Notes: generated by a model from the letters alone, not told the origin. Shown: positions 46,501-53,490, counted from the first letter of the stretch. The stretch is 64,000 nucleotides of DNA from Burkholderiaceae bacterium (GCA_030123545.1 CP126124.1:2232001-2296000); one strand, 5' to 3'. Numbers and translations are program-made.

Positions 46501-46667
46501 CGGGCAGCGCCGCCACACCTGGCGCCGCGGGGGGCACTGGTGCGCGAACCGTGAACATCAACATCGGCGGGCGCAACACCCCCATCAACGTCGCGTCGCA
46601 GGCGGACAGCGATCAACTGGTGGGCCTGCTGCGCCAGCTTGAAACCGCTGCGGGTAGGGCCGCGTAG
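43572..46667 (+). CDS. Tail tape measure protein
   Basis: Protein that sets tail length and is ejected with DNA, 1031 aa. The N-terminal 180 residues are coiled coil (ELDALQSKTTELRTAEAAARAEVAQQKRALDDQREALARL). The conserved tape-measure domain follows: LQGRIKLVVGDGPLLQSTFANVADIALATNANLEATGTLFYRVAQAAKSAG, TRTVNQAMAISGASADEAHRAVVQLTQGLATGTLRAQDFHSVAEQAPGVLNAMA. Hydrophobic segments lie near 480-500, and helical repeats continue to the end, which closes with INIGGRNTPINVASQADSDQL. This is full length for a long-tailed phage, yet no tail tube, baseplate or other tail gene accompanies it. A terminator and arm repeats follow. Confidence 0.9.
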   Translation: MATNKDVVLNVGVQTTGADSLQALAADVQGVSDAAKSGAPAFGQLGAELDALQSKTTELRTAEAAARAEVAQQKRALDDQREALARLRVETDSAGKAESDYQTKVKALQVAILDSRAALREKQAALQSAANSAKASAAAESALTEKIQLSQAALARQAQQSGATAAASAQLAGTVKGLGDQLRAVQAVAGAAVGGTLLGGLIGELSQTADAFANLQGRIKLVVGDGPLLQSTFANVADIALATNANLEATGTLFYRVAQAAKSAGLSTQDATAQALALTRTVNQAMAISGASADEAHRAVVQLTQGLATGTLRAQDFHSVAEQAPGVLNAMAAGLGKTSGELKKMADAGELTTQVVTSALLSQSAAVEEQFSKLPATVGRAVANLRTSWALYIGEASKASGVSTTAAAAINTLAQNLGTLGDVLYSVGKAAVAYKAVKLAQEFASIATAAKAATAEVAALNAAQAGAAASTAGAAANMGKFAALLGGLKVFALVGVLTNLKEIGTAIGEGVARWAGYGKAIDELAASDKRAAEAAREAAQAHAAQAQAAQLAADKALGLSDAARKLVGDFNTVIKDGGEVTTALDGIQKAMKLSDLSGIANAGAALDALRQRGQITAAQVGDAWAGALKGVDLGLFAAQAQAAFDGSEQGARRLAAALDAVGIESLRRVGTSVQELQTGFSTASASAINDVDALAATLTDMGVKGSDASRAVGAALDGALSKANTERAVQAVIDRFQQLGAQGLISGDQLAQGLQKAKDKLDQIQPGVNSLSEALHTFGLKSQAELQQTADTFRAAWDRIRNSTTTPLADMARAFEQYKAAAIAANNGIIPSGLAVEEEILRMKLAAQDAGASMGDAFTAAGRGVDALAGRVTVATGALERFKGTFTSTTANGDLGQLREKSDKHALSADDLASAQAALKQARDNKALIDAMAKNSPGAVSSAAITTSQADATDAQRLLAIVQGMVQVADKSKGGAAGSAATPGAAGGTGARTVNINIGGRNTPINVASQADSDQLVGLLRQLETAAGRAA

Positions 46668-46691
46668 TGGTCGGTTGCCATCAACGCTAGG

Positions 46692-46711
46692 ACTGTCACC
46701 AAACTGTCACC
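46692..46711 (+). promoter_or_regulatory. Integrase arm-type repeats, right end
   Basis: actgtcacc occurs at 46692-46700 and 46703-46711 with an 11-bp period, the same spacing and orientation as the pair at 34650/34661. It lies 25 bases after the tape measure stop codon and 66 bp before attR. Confidence 0.6.
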
Positions 46712-46724
46712 GACACCGGAAAGA

Positions 46725-46759
46725 AAAAAACATGCTATTGTTTCGATAGCATGTTTTTT
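46725..46759 (+). terminator. Terminator at the right end of the element
   Basis: An A tract, catgctat (46731-46738), a 7-nt loop, atagcatg (46746-46753) and a T tract form a bidirectional terminator. Its core GCTATtgtttcgATAGC has the same layout as the dispersed palindrome found in host genes. Confidence 0.8.
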
Positions 46760-46776
46760 AGTATTTACGCTGGTTA

Positions 46777-46826
46777 TCTGGTAGGACCTGCGGGGATCGA
46801 ACCCACGACAAACGGATTAAAAGTCC
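46777..46826 (-). repeat. attR, within the intact tRNA-Lys gene
   Basis: This 50-bp copy is identical to attL and supplies the 3' half of the present tRNA-Lys. Because the repeats are identical, insertion rebuilt a complete tRNA. Confidence 0.93.
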
Positions 46827-46854
46827 GCTGCTCTACCAACTGAGCTAAGGTCCC
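46779..46854 (-). tRNA. tRNA-Lys (anticodon UUU)
   Basis: The 76-nt gene on the minus strand begins gggacct and encodes its CCA end. The D arm GCTCAGTTGGTAGAGC, the anticodon loop CTTTTAA and the T arm with TTCGATC are complete. The acceptor stem has a G1-U72 wobble, and the T stem a U-G pair. Its 3' half is the attachment site of the element. Confidence 0.96.
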
Positions 46855-46901
46855 TGATGGCCTGGTCTGCGCGGCTTGGCCACTGCATAACGGAACCGCG
46901 G

Positions 46902-46907
46902 ATTATA
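46902..46907 (-). promoter_or_regulatory. -10 box of the tRNA-Lys promoter
   Basis: TATAAT on the minus strand lies 48 bases before the tRNA 5' end, in a GC-rich context. No convincing -35 box is seen at the usual distance. Confidence 0.4.
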
Positions 46908-46941
46908 GCGACGCGCCTTACCCGCGGCGGCCGATGCGGCG

Positions 46942-47718
46942 CTAATGCGGCTGCGTCGCGAGGCGCTCCAGCACCCAGCCGGCCGCGCATTGTCCGAAGG
47001 TCGCGGTGACGGTGACGACCGAGCCATAGCCGTGGCAGTTCAGCGATCCGTCGCGCGCTTCGCCGTCCGCCAGCGCGCAGCTCGCGTCGGGCACGCGCAC
47101 CGGCTCTCGGCTGAACACGCAGGCGACGCCGATGGCCCCGCTTTCGCGCGGCGCGCCATGGTCGCGGCGCAGGCGCCGGCGCAGTTCGGCCAGCAGCGGA
47201 TCGTGGCTCACTCTGCTTAAGTCGCCGATCTCGACTTGCTGCGCCTGCCGCTTGCCGCCGGCCGCGCCGACGCTGATGAACACGGTGCCCACAGCGCGCG
47301 CCCAGGCTGCCATCGCGGTCTTCGCACGCGGCTGGTCGCAGGCGTCGATCACCGCGTCGACCTCTTGCGGCAGCAGCGCGGGCCAGTTGCCGGGTTCGAC
47401 GAAGGCATCGACCGGGCGTATCACGCAATCCGGATTGATCTGGGCGATGCGATCCTGCATCGCCAGCACCTTGGCTTGGCCTAGCGTCGCGTCCGTCGCC
47501 TGGATCTGCCGGTTGATGTTCGACTCGGCCACATGGTCGAGGTCGATCAGGGTCAGCTGGCCGACGCCGCTGCGCGCCAGCGCCTCGGCCGCCCACGAGC
47601 CGACACCGCCGAGCCCGACCACTGCGACGTGCGCGGCGCGGATGCGCTCGGCGCCCACAGGGCCATAGAGCCTTGCGAGGCCGCCGAAGCGGCGCTCGTA
47701 ATCGACCTCCTCGCTCAT
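46942..47718 (-). CDS. tcdA: tRNA threonylcarbamoyladenosine dehydratase TcdA
   Basis: E1-like ATP-dependent enzyme that cyclises t6A at position 37 of tRNAs to ct6A. The 258-aa protein has the adenylation motif AAHVAVVGLGGVGSWAAEALARSGVG, LIDLDHVAESNINRQIQA for Mg-ATP binding and DAVIDACDQPRAKTAM. The GAAGGKRQAQQVEIGDLSRVSHDPLL block is typical of TcdA/CsdL. The C-terminal end has FSREPVRVP and a CAAG-type turn. It lies 88 bp beyond tRNA-Lys on the same strand and just after cpoB (6 bp apart), so it may be read with the tol-pal operon. Confidence 0.94.
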   Translation of the reverse strand: MSEEVDYERRFGGLARLYGPVGAERIRAAHVAVVGLGGVGSWAAEALARSGVGQLTLIDLDHVAESNINRQIQATDATLGQAKVLAMQDRIAQINPDCVIRPVDAFVEPGNWPALLPQEVDAVIDACDQPRAKTAMAAWARAVGTVFISVGAAGGKRQAQQVEIGDLSRVSHDPLLAELRRRLRRDHGAPRESGAIGVACVFSREPVRVPDASCALADGEARDGSLNCHGYGSVVTVTATFGQCAAGWVLERLATQPH

Positions 47719-47724
47719 CCGCGC

Positions 47725-48492
47725 CTACTTGAGCCGCGCGAGCCTTTCCTTCGCGGCGCTCGCCGCTTCCGACTGCGGATACGCCTTCATCAGGTCGTTC
47801 AGCGTCTTGCGCGCGGCCTTGGTGTCTCCGAGCTCGATCTGGCAGTTCGCGATCGACAGCACCGACTCCGGCGCGCGCGCATGGCTCGGGTACTGCGACA
47901 CCAGCGTGCGGAAATTCGCGATCGCGCCCTTGTAGTCGCGCACTGCGTACTGCGCATTGCCGAGCCAGAACAGCGCCGAAGGCAGGTAGCCGCTCTGCGG
48001 GTTCTGCTTGATGAACGCCGAGAATGCATCGCGCGCGCCGGTAAAGTCACCCTGCCGGAACGTCGCGAGCGCCGCCTCGTAGGCGGACTTCTCGGCCGGG
48101 GTCGCGGTGAAGGTCTTGCCGTCGACCGTGACCTGGCTCGGCTGCGTCGCCGCCTCCTGCGTCACGATGTTCTGCGTCAGCGTCTTCTGCTGCTCCTGCA
48201 GGTTCGACAGGTCTCGCGCAAGCTGCTCGTTCTGACCACGCAGCGTCGCAAGATCCTGTCGCAGCGACTCGATCTGGCTTTGCAAATCGAGCAGGCTGCG
48301 CTGCAACTGCGTCGTGTTGGCCTGGGCTGCGGTCGCGGCCTGCGTGTTCGCATCGACGCGCTGGCGCAATTCCAGGATCGCGCGCCGTGCGTCGTCGTCC
48401 TCGAACAACGCGGCATGCGCGCCAAAGGCCGGCAGCAGCGCGGCGGCCAGCGCCGCGCCGCGCAGCAGATTCAGCGCGCTCGGCCGTCTCAT
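47725..48492 (-). CDS. cpoB: Tol-Pal system coordinator CpoB (YbgF)
   Basis: Periplasmic protein coordinating Tol-Pal constriction with peptidoglycan synthesis during division. The 255-aa protein has a signal peptide (LLRGAALAAALLPAFGAHA), then a trimerising coiled coil (about 35-115, Gln/Leu heptads such as QLQRSLLDLQSQIESLRQDLATL). The C-terminal TPR domain has repeats YEAALATFRQGDFTGARDAFSAFIKQNP, SALFWLGNAQYAVRDYKGAIANFRTLVSQYP and VLSIANCQIELGDTKAARKTLNDLMKAYP. Its start overlaps the pal stop (ATGA), which shows a coupled operon. Confidence 0.94.
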   Translation of the reverse strand: MRRPSALNLLRGAALAAALLPAFGAHAALFEDDDARRAILELRQRVDANTQAATAAQANTTQLQRSLLDLQSQIESLRQDLATLRGQNEQLARDLSNLQEQQKTLTQNIVTQEAATQPSQVTVDGKTFTATPAEKSAYEAALATFRQGDFTGARDAFSAFIKQNPQSGYLPSALFWLGNAQYAVRDYKGAIANFRTLVSQYPSHARAPESVLSIANCQIELGDTKAARKTLNDLMKAYPQSEAASAAKERLARLK

Positions 48493-49001
48493 CGGTACGC
48501 GATGTCGGCGCGGCGGTTCTCGGCGCGCGCGGCCTCACTGGTTCCCTGCGCCTTCGGCTTTTCCTTGCCGTAGCTGATCGCCTCGAGCTGGCTCTCCTTC
48601 ACGCCGAGCAGTTCCAGCGAACGGACCACCGCCTCGGCGCGCTTCTGGCCAAGCGCCAGGTTGTACTCGGCGCTGCCGCGGTCGTCGGTGTTGCCCTCGA
48701 CCACCGCGTGGCGGCGCGGGTCCATCTTCAGGTAGTTCGCGTTGTTCTCGATCACGTTCTGGTATTCGGGCTTGACCACGTACTTGTCGAAGTCGAAGTA
48801 GACCGAGTGCGAACCGGCCGGGCCCTGGCCCTCGATCGTCGACGCGTTCGCCGTGACCGGCGCAACCGCGCTCTGCGCCCCTTGCGTCGACATGCTGCCC
48901 GCGTTCTGGTTCTCGACCGGTGCCTTGTTCAGCTTCACGCCCGAACTGCAGCCGGCCATCAGTGACACCATCGCAAAAGCCATCAGGAAACGTTTCAACA
49001 T
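48489..49001 (-). CDS. pal: Peptidoglycan-associated lipoprotein Pal
   Basis: Outer-membrane lipoprotein that binds peptidoglycan and TolB. The 170-aa protein has a lipoprotein signal (MLKRFLMAFAMVSLMAGCSSG; lipidation at the LMAGC Cys). A flexible linker precedes an OmpA-like domain: SHSVYFDFDKYVVKPEYQNVIENNANYL, VEGNTDDRGSAEYNLALGQKRAEAV with the diaminopimelate-binding Asp and Arg, and YGKEKPKAQGTSEAARAENRRADI. ATG 49001 is chosen over an upstream start because AAGGAG lies eight bases before it. It follows tolB by 29 bp. Confidence 0.96.
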   Translation of the reverse strand: MLKRFLMAFAMVSLMAGCSSGVKLNKAPVENQNAGSMSTQGAQSAVAPVTANASTIEGQGPAGSHSVYFDFDKYVVKPEYQNVIENNANYLKMDPRRHAVVEGNTDDRGSAEYNLALGQKRAEAVVRSLELLGVKESQLEAISYGKEKPKAQGTSEAARAENRRADIAYR

Positions 49002-49030
49002 CTTCGTACTCCTTCTCAAAGAAAAATTCA

Positions 49031-50314
49031 TCAGCGCTGGAACGGACCCCAGCTCGGCTCACGGATATCGCCGGCCTTGACCGCCAGCCGGGCCTTGATC
49101 TTGCCGTCCAGCGTGGTCGTCATCAGCACGTCGCGGCCTTGCTCCTGCGTCGCGTAGATGATCATTCGGCTGTTCGGCGCGAAGCTCGGATGTTCGTCGG
49201 AGGTCGTGTCGGTGATGGAGTTTACCGTTCCGCCCGCCAGGTCCATCAGCTGCAGCTTGAACGCGCCGGCCTCGCGCTGGATGTACGCGAGCCAGCGCCC
49301 ATCCGCGCTGATCGCCGGCGACACGTTGTAGCTGCCCGAAAACGTGACCCGTGTCGCCCCGCCGCCGCCGCTCGGCATGCGGTAGATCTGCGGCGAACCG
49401 CCGCGGTCGCTGACGAAGTAGATGCTGCGGCCGTCGGGCGAATAGCAGGGCTCGGTATCGATGCTCGGGTTCTGCGTGAGCCGGTTCGGCGTGCCGCCGT
49501 TCGACGAGATCGTGTACAGCTGCGAGCCGCCGTCGCGACTGAGCGTGACCGCCAGCGTGCGCCCGTCCGGCGCCCAGGCCGGTGCGCTGTTCGAGCCGCG
49601 GAAATTCGCGATCAGCCTGCGCTTGCCGCTCAGGATGTCCTGCACGTAGACCACCGGCTTGCGCGACTCGAACGACACGTAGGCGAGCTGGGTGCCGTTG
49701 GGCGCCCAGGCCGGCGAGATGATCGGCTCCGGGCTCGAGAGCGCCGGCTGCGCGTTCTCGCCGTCGGCGTCGGCGACCCACAGCGTGTAGTGCGTGCCGC
49801 TCTTCGTGATGTAGGCGATGCGGGTCGAGAAGATGCCGCGGTCGCCGGTCAGCTTCTGGTAGATGAAGTCGGAGATCCGGTGCGCGGCCAGCCGCAGGTC
49901 GCCGACCGTCACGTTGTAGCTCTGGCCGCCCAGGTCCTGGCCGCGCACCACGTCCCACAGCCGGAAGCGCACGTCGTAGCGCCCGTCGGCGAGCTGCGTC
50001 ACGCTGCCGGCGGCGAGCGAATCGGCGCCCTTCTGCCGCCACTGCGACAGATCGGGACGCGATGTTTCGTCGAGCGTCGCGCCCGATGCGTCGATGCTGC
50101 GGAACTGTCCGCTGCGCTCGAGGTCCGCGCGCACGATCGCGCCGATCTTCTGCGGCGACTGCGCTTCGCCGCGAAACGGTGCTATCGAGATCGGGAGTTG
50201 CGTCAGTCCGACGCCTGAGACTTCGACCCGGAACTGGGCCAGCGCCGGGGCCATCGGAACGGCCAGAAGGCTGGCCAGCACGAGCCGGCGCGTTTTCATT
50301 GTTTTGCGATTCAT
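49031..50314 (-). CDS. tolB: Tol-Pal beta-propeller protein TolB
   Basis: Periplasmic part of the Tol-Pal complex, cycling between Pal and TolA. The 427-aa protein has a signal peptide (KTRRLVLASLLAVPMAPALA), an N-terminal alpha/beta domain (QFRVEVSGVGLTQLPISIAPFRGEAQSPQ) and a six-bladed propeller whose blades read PAWAPNGTQLAYVSF, PAWAPDGRTLAVTLS, PCYSPDGRSIYFVSD, PAISADGRWLAYIQR and PSFAPNSRMIIYATQ. Start 50314 is used; ATG 50299 (KTRR) is equally possible. It is divergent from an ABC exporter gene. Unusually, tolQ, tolR and tolA are not next to it. Confidence 0.95.
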   Translation of the reverse strand: MNRKTMKTRRLVLASLLAVPMAPALAQFRVEVSGVGLTQLPISIAPFRGEAQSPQKIGAIVRADLERSGQFRSIDASGATLDETSRPDLSQWRQKGADSLAAGSVTQLADGRYDVRFRLWDVVRGQDLGGQSYNVTVGDLRLAAHRISDFIYQKLTGDRGIFSTRIAYITKSGTHYTLWVADADGENAQPALSSPEPIISPAWAPNGTQLAYVSFESRKPVVYVQDILSGKRRLIANFRGSNSAPAWAPDGRTLAVTLSRDGGSQLYTISSNGGTPNRLTQNPSIDTEPCYSPDGRSIYFVSDRGGSPQIYRMPSGGGGATRVTFSGSYNVSPAISADGRWLAYIQREAGAFKLQLMDLAGGTVNSITDTTSDEHPSFAPNSRMIIYATQEQGRDVLMTTTLDGKIKARLAVKAGDIREPSWGPFQR

Positions 50315-50518
50315 CTGCCGTGCTACGTCGGGCGCCGCGCGGTGCCCGATAATTGCCGCAACAGTCGCCATTATGCCCATTGCCGCTGCCTATCCCGCGG
50401 CGCAGCATGGTTTTACGAGCTCTCACCGGAGTCACAGTTTGATCCGATCGTCGATTGCGAGTCGCGCGCGCCGTTCCATGGCATGCGTCAACGCCCGCGT
50501 GGCCTGAGGCGAACGAGA

Positions 50519-52279
50519 GTGACAACCCCGCTGTCCGCGCCGATCGCTGGGCTCAAGCGCCTCGCGCCCTACTTCGGGCATGCGCGCGCAGCATGGCTCA
50601 CTGCGGTGGTGGCGACCATCGTCGGCGCGTCGACCGAGCCGATGATTCCCGCGCTGCTGAAACCGCTGCTCGACCGCGGCTTTCAACGCGGCGCTCTGCC
50701 GCTCTGGGCGATTCCGGCGGCGCTGATGCTGCTGTTCGCGGTGCGCGGCCTGGCCGGCTACCTCGCGCAGCTCGCACTGACCAAGGTCACGAACGACGGC
50801 ATGCTGCTGCTGCGGCGCCAGCTGTTCGCGCGGCTGCTCGATGCGGATCTGGCGCTGTTCTCGCGCCAGTCGGCCAGCGCGCTCTCGAACACCGTGGTCT
50901 ACGAGGTGCAGACCGGCGCGCAGATGCTCGTCAATTCGCTCTCGGGCCTAGCGCGCGACTCGCTGACGCTGCTCGCGCTGCTCGCCTATCTGCTGTACCT
51001 GAACTGGAAGCTGACGCTGATCGTCGGCGTGCTGTTTCCGGCAGTCGCGTTCGTGATGCAGACGCTGTCGCGGCGGCTTTACCGCATCACCAAGGCCAGC
51101 CAGAACGCGACCGACGACCTCGCCTACGTGGTCGAGGAGAACGTGCTCGCGCACCGCGTGGTGCGGCTGCACGACGCGCAGACCGCGCAGGCCGGTCGGT
51201 TCGAGGCGCTGAGCCAGGCAATCCGGCGCCTTGCGATGAAGTCGACCGCAGCACAGGCGGCGATGACGCCGCTCACGCAGATGCTGGCCGCGGCTGCGCT
51301 GTCGGCCGTGATCACGATCGCGCTGTGGCAGAACAACACCGCCGGCGTCAGCGTCGGCAGCTTCGTCGCGTTCGTGTCGGCGATGCTGATGCTGGTCGCG
51401 CCGATCAAGCACCTGTCCGAGGTCGCGAACCCGATCACGCGCGGGCTCGCGGCGCTCGAGCGCGGGCTCGACCTGCTCGAACGCACCCCGGCCGAAGCCG
51501 ACGGCAAATACCACGCCGAGCGGGTGCAGGGCCGGATCGCGTTCGAAGAGGTCAGCATGAACTACGGCGGCGCGACCCCGGCGGCGCTGAACCATGTCAG
51601 CCTGACGATCGCGCCTGGCGAAGTGGTCGCGCTGGTCGGCCCGTCGGGCGCCGGCAAGACGACACTGATCAACCTGCTGCCGCGCTTCGTGCTGCCGAGC
51701 AGCGGGCGCGTGCTGCTCGACGGCCACGACATCGCCGCATGGCGACTCGCCGACCTGCGCCGCCAGTTCGCGATGGTCAGCCAGGACGTGGTGATGCTGA
51801 ACGACACGCTGGCGGCGAACGTCGCGCTCGGCCACGCGCCGGACCGCGCGCGCGTGCAGCATTGCCTGGAGGCGGCGAATCTCGCGCAGCACGTGGCCAC
51901 GCTGCCGGCCGGCATCGACACGCTGGTCGGCCACAACGCGACGCAGCTTTCGGGCGGGCAGCGCCAGCGCCTCGCGATCGCGCGCGCGCTTTACAAGGAC
52001 GCGCCGGTGCTGATCCTGGACGAGGCCACCTCGGCGCTCGACACCGAGTCCGAGCGTCTCGTGCAGGAAGCCACGCAGCGCCTGATGCGCGGACGCACCA
52101 CGCTGATCATCGCGCACCGTCTCTCGACGATCGAGCACGCGGACCGCATCGCGGTGCTCGCCGGCGGCCAGTTGGTCGAACAGGGCACGCACGCCGAACT
52201 GGTTGCGCGCCGCGGCCTGTACGCGCGGCTGCACCGGATGGGGTTCGATGAGGCGCAGCGGACGGAGGCGGTGCTGTGA
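50519..52279 (+). CDS. msbA: Lipid A export ABC transporter MsbA-like
   Basis: Homodimeric flippase for lipid A-core, or a close exporter of the same type. The 586-aa half-transporter has six helices (about 20-310), with the substrate-flap region ALTKVTNDGMLLLRRQLFARLLDADLALFSRQSASALSN. The ATPase domain has Walker A VGPSGAGKTTLINLLPRF, Q loop AMVSQDVVMLNDTLAANVALG, signature QLSGGQRQRLAIARAL and Walker B LILDEATSALDTESE. GTG 50519 is preceded by a GAGGCGAACGAG purine stretch; ATG 50483 is an alternative. It shares a 204-bp divergent region with tolB. Family MsbA is favoured by length and motif detail; other type-I exporters cannot be fully excluded. Confidence 0.88.
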   Translation: MTTPLSAPIAGLKRLAPYFGHARAAWLTAVVATIVGASTEPMIPALLKPLLDRGFQRGALPLWAIPAALMLLFAVRGLAGYLAQLALTKVTNDGMLLLRRQLFARLLDADLALFSRQSASALSNTVVYEVQTGAQMLVNSLSGLARDSLTLLALLAYLLYLNWKLTLIVGVLFPAVAFVMQTLSRRLYRITKASQNATDDLAYVVEENVLAHRVVRLHDAQTAQAGRFEALSQAIRRLAMKSTAAQAAMTPLTQMLAAAALSAVITIALWQNNTAGVSVGSFVAFVSAMLMLVAPIKHLSEVANPITRGLAALERGLDLLERTPAEADGKYHAERVQGRIAFEEVSMNYGGATPAALNHVSLTIAPGEVVALVGPSGAGKTTLINLLPRFVLPSSGRVLLDGHDIAAWRLADLRRQFAMVSQDVVMLNDTLAANVALGHAPDRARVQHCLEAANLAQHVATLPAGIDTLVGHNATQLSGGQRQRLAIARALYKDAPVLILDEATSALDTESERLVQEATQRLMRGRTTLIIAHRLSTIEHADRIAVLAGGQLVEQGTHAELVARRGLYARLHRMGFDEAQRTEAVL

Positions 52280-52332
52280 AGCGAGGATGCGCCACCGCGG
52301 CTGACTGACCTCAGTGATCGCGCCGGCTGCGT

Positions 52333-53166
52333 TCAGTTCGGCGCGAGGTGTAGCAGTGCCCGCGCCTCAACGACCGTCGCCGGCCGTCGCCCATACTCGG
52401 GCATGAGCGACGCGACCTGCCGAACCAAGGCCGCGTTGGACGGCGCCAGCGTGTCCTTGTCCAGTCTTACGTTATCCTCCATCCCGGTGCGGACATGGCC
52501 ACCGAACTCCATCGACCAGCGGGCGACCGTCAGCGCGTCGCGCCCGATGCCGGCGCCGGTGAAGGTGGCCGACGGCGACAGGCGCCGCAACGTCTCGACA
52601 TAGAATTCGAACACGCGCCGATCCACCGGCATCGCGTTCTTGATCCCCATCACGAACTGCACGTGCAGCGGCCCGACGATGCGGCCATCCCCCTCCATCT
52701 TTGCGGCCTGGAAGATCATCGACAGGTCAAAAGCCTCGACCTCCGGCTTGATACTGCGTTCCCGCATTTCGGCAGCGAGCCAATCGACCAAGTCAGGCGA
52801 ATTGTCGTAGACCCGCGTCGGAAAGTTGACGCTGCCCGTGGCAAGCGACCCCATGTCGGGCCCGAGCTTCAAATGTTCGCCGCGTTCCTTGCCGGCACCG
52901 GAGCGGCCACCGGTCGAAAACTGAACGATCATGCCGGGGCAATGCTTGCGCACGCCCTCGAGAACCCGCGCGAATCGCTCGGGCGACGAAGTCGCCGAGC
53001 CGTCGTCGTTACGCACGTGAACGTGCACCAGCGTTGCCCCAGCTTCGAATGCCTCCTGGGTCGATTCAATTTGCTCGGTCGGCGTGATCGGCACCGCCGG
53101 GTTGTCGGCTTTCTTCGGCAGCGAGCCGGTGATCGCACAGGTGATGATGCAGGGGCTGGATGACAT
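52333..53166 (-). CDS. Beta-keto acid cleavage enzyme (BKACE, DUF849)
   Basis: Zinc enzyme condensing a beta-keto acid with acetyl-CoA to give acetoacetate and a new CoA ester. The 277-aa TIM barrel shows the family motifs IITCAITGSLPKKADNPAVPITPTEQ, ATLVHVHVRNDDGS with the two zinc His residues, MIVQFSTGGRSG, and IKPEVEAFDLSMI. FVMGIKNAMP and RTGMEDNVRLDKDTLAPSNAALV complete it. It is the last gene of the hydroquinone operon. Maleylacetate reductase in the operon makes 3-oxoadipate, so this enzyme may convert it to succinyl-CoA plus acetoacetate. That would replace the CoA-transferase and thiolase that are missing here. The substrate is inferred from context. Confidence 0.9.
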   Translation of the reverse strand: MSSSPCIITCAITGSLPKKADNPAVPITPTEQIESTQEAFEAGATLVHVHVRNDDGSATSSPERFARVLEGVRKHCPGMIVQFSTGGRSGAGKERGEHLKLGPDMGSLATGSVNFPTRVYDNSPDLVDWLAAEMRERSIKPEVEAFDLSMIFQAAKMEGDGRIVGPLHVQFVMGIKNAMPVDRRVFEFYVETLRRLSPSATFTGAGIGRDALTVARWSMEFGGHVRTGMEDNVRLDKDTLAPSNAALVRQVASLMPEYGRRPATVVEARALLHLAPN

Positions 53167-53178
53167 GGCGGGTTCCCT

Positions 53179-53490
53179 TCAGTGACGATGAGCGGCTGCC
53201 AGCGGTCCGAGACCGCAGCGCCAAGGAAGAATCTCGTAGCTCTCGTAGACTCCTTCGGCCACGTACGGATCATCGGCGACGAAGGCACGCACGGCGTCTA
53301 TCGCGTCGGCATCGACCACCAGCAGCGTGCCGTTCATGTGAGCGCCGGACTCGTCGAACAACGGCCCGGCGAGAACGACTTCAATGGGATGCGGCGCCGG
53401 CTCGCGCAAGCGTCCGCGGTGCTGCGGGCGGACCCGTTCTCGCACCGCCTGCATGCCTTTCGCGTCGCGCGCCCAGACCGCGAACAGCAT
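53179..53490 (-). CDS. YciI-like protein
   Basis: A 103-aa protein of the YciI/dimeric alpha-beta barrel superfamily, as in small isomerases and dehalogenase-like enzymes. The text MLFAVWARDAKGMQAVRERVRPQHRGRL, then VVLAGPLFDESGAHMNGTLLVVDADAIDAVRAFVADDPYVAEGVYESYEILPW is typical, including the DPY motif and the His near the N-terminus (QHRGRL). It lies between the BKACE and dioxygenase genes and its start overlaps the dioxygenase stop by one base. It might act on a lactone or isomer in the pathway, such as an enol-lactone, but nothing in the sequence settles this. Confidence 0.82.
   Translation of the reverse strand: MLFAVWARDAKGMQAVRERVRPQHRGRLREPAPHPIEVVLAGPLFDESGAHMNGTLLVVDADAIDAVRAFVADDPYVAEGVYESYEILPWRCGLGPLAAAHRH

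Larger units (their letters stand above)
34463..46826. mobile_element. Integrated phage-satellite-like element in tRNA-Lys
   Basis: The 12.4-kb element is bounded by a perfect 50-bp direct repeat (34463-34512 and 46777-46826) that covers the 3' half of tRNA-Lys. It carries, in order, an integrase, an AlpA-like gene, a small minus-strand gene, a Mor-like activator, a P4-type primase/helicase and a putative origin. Two small genes, a secreted protein on the minus strand, an HTH protein, a capsid protein, two small helical proteins and a 1031-aa tape measure protein follow. There is no visible terminase, portal, protease, connector, other tail or lysis gene. All frames look intact, with good ribosome binding sites and tight spacing, which argues for a functional satellite rather than a decayed prophage. 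Confidence 0.85.

Noticed and set aside
34463..46826. Ordinary decayed prophage
   Set aside because: No broken genes, frameshifts or insertion sequences are seen, spacing is tight, and att, arm and terminator sites are intact; a satellite explains the missing modules better. It cannot be excluded without comparison.
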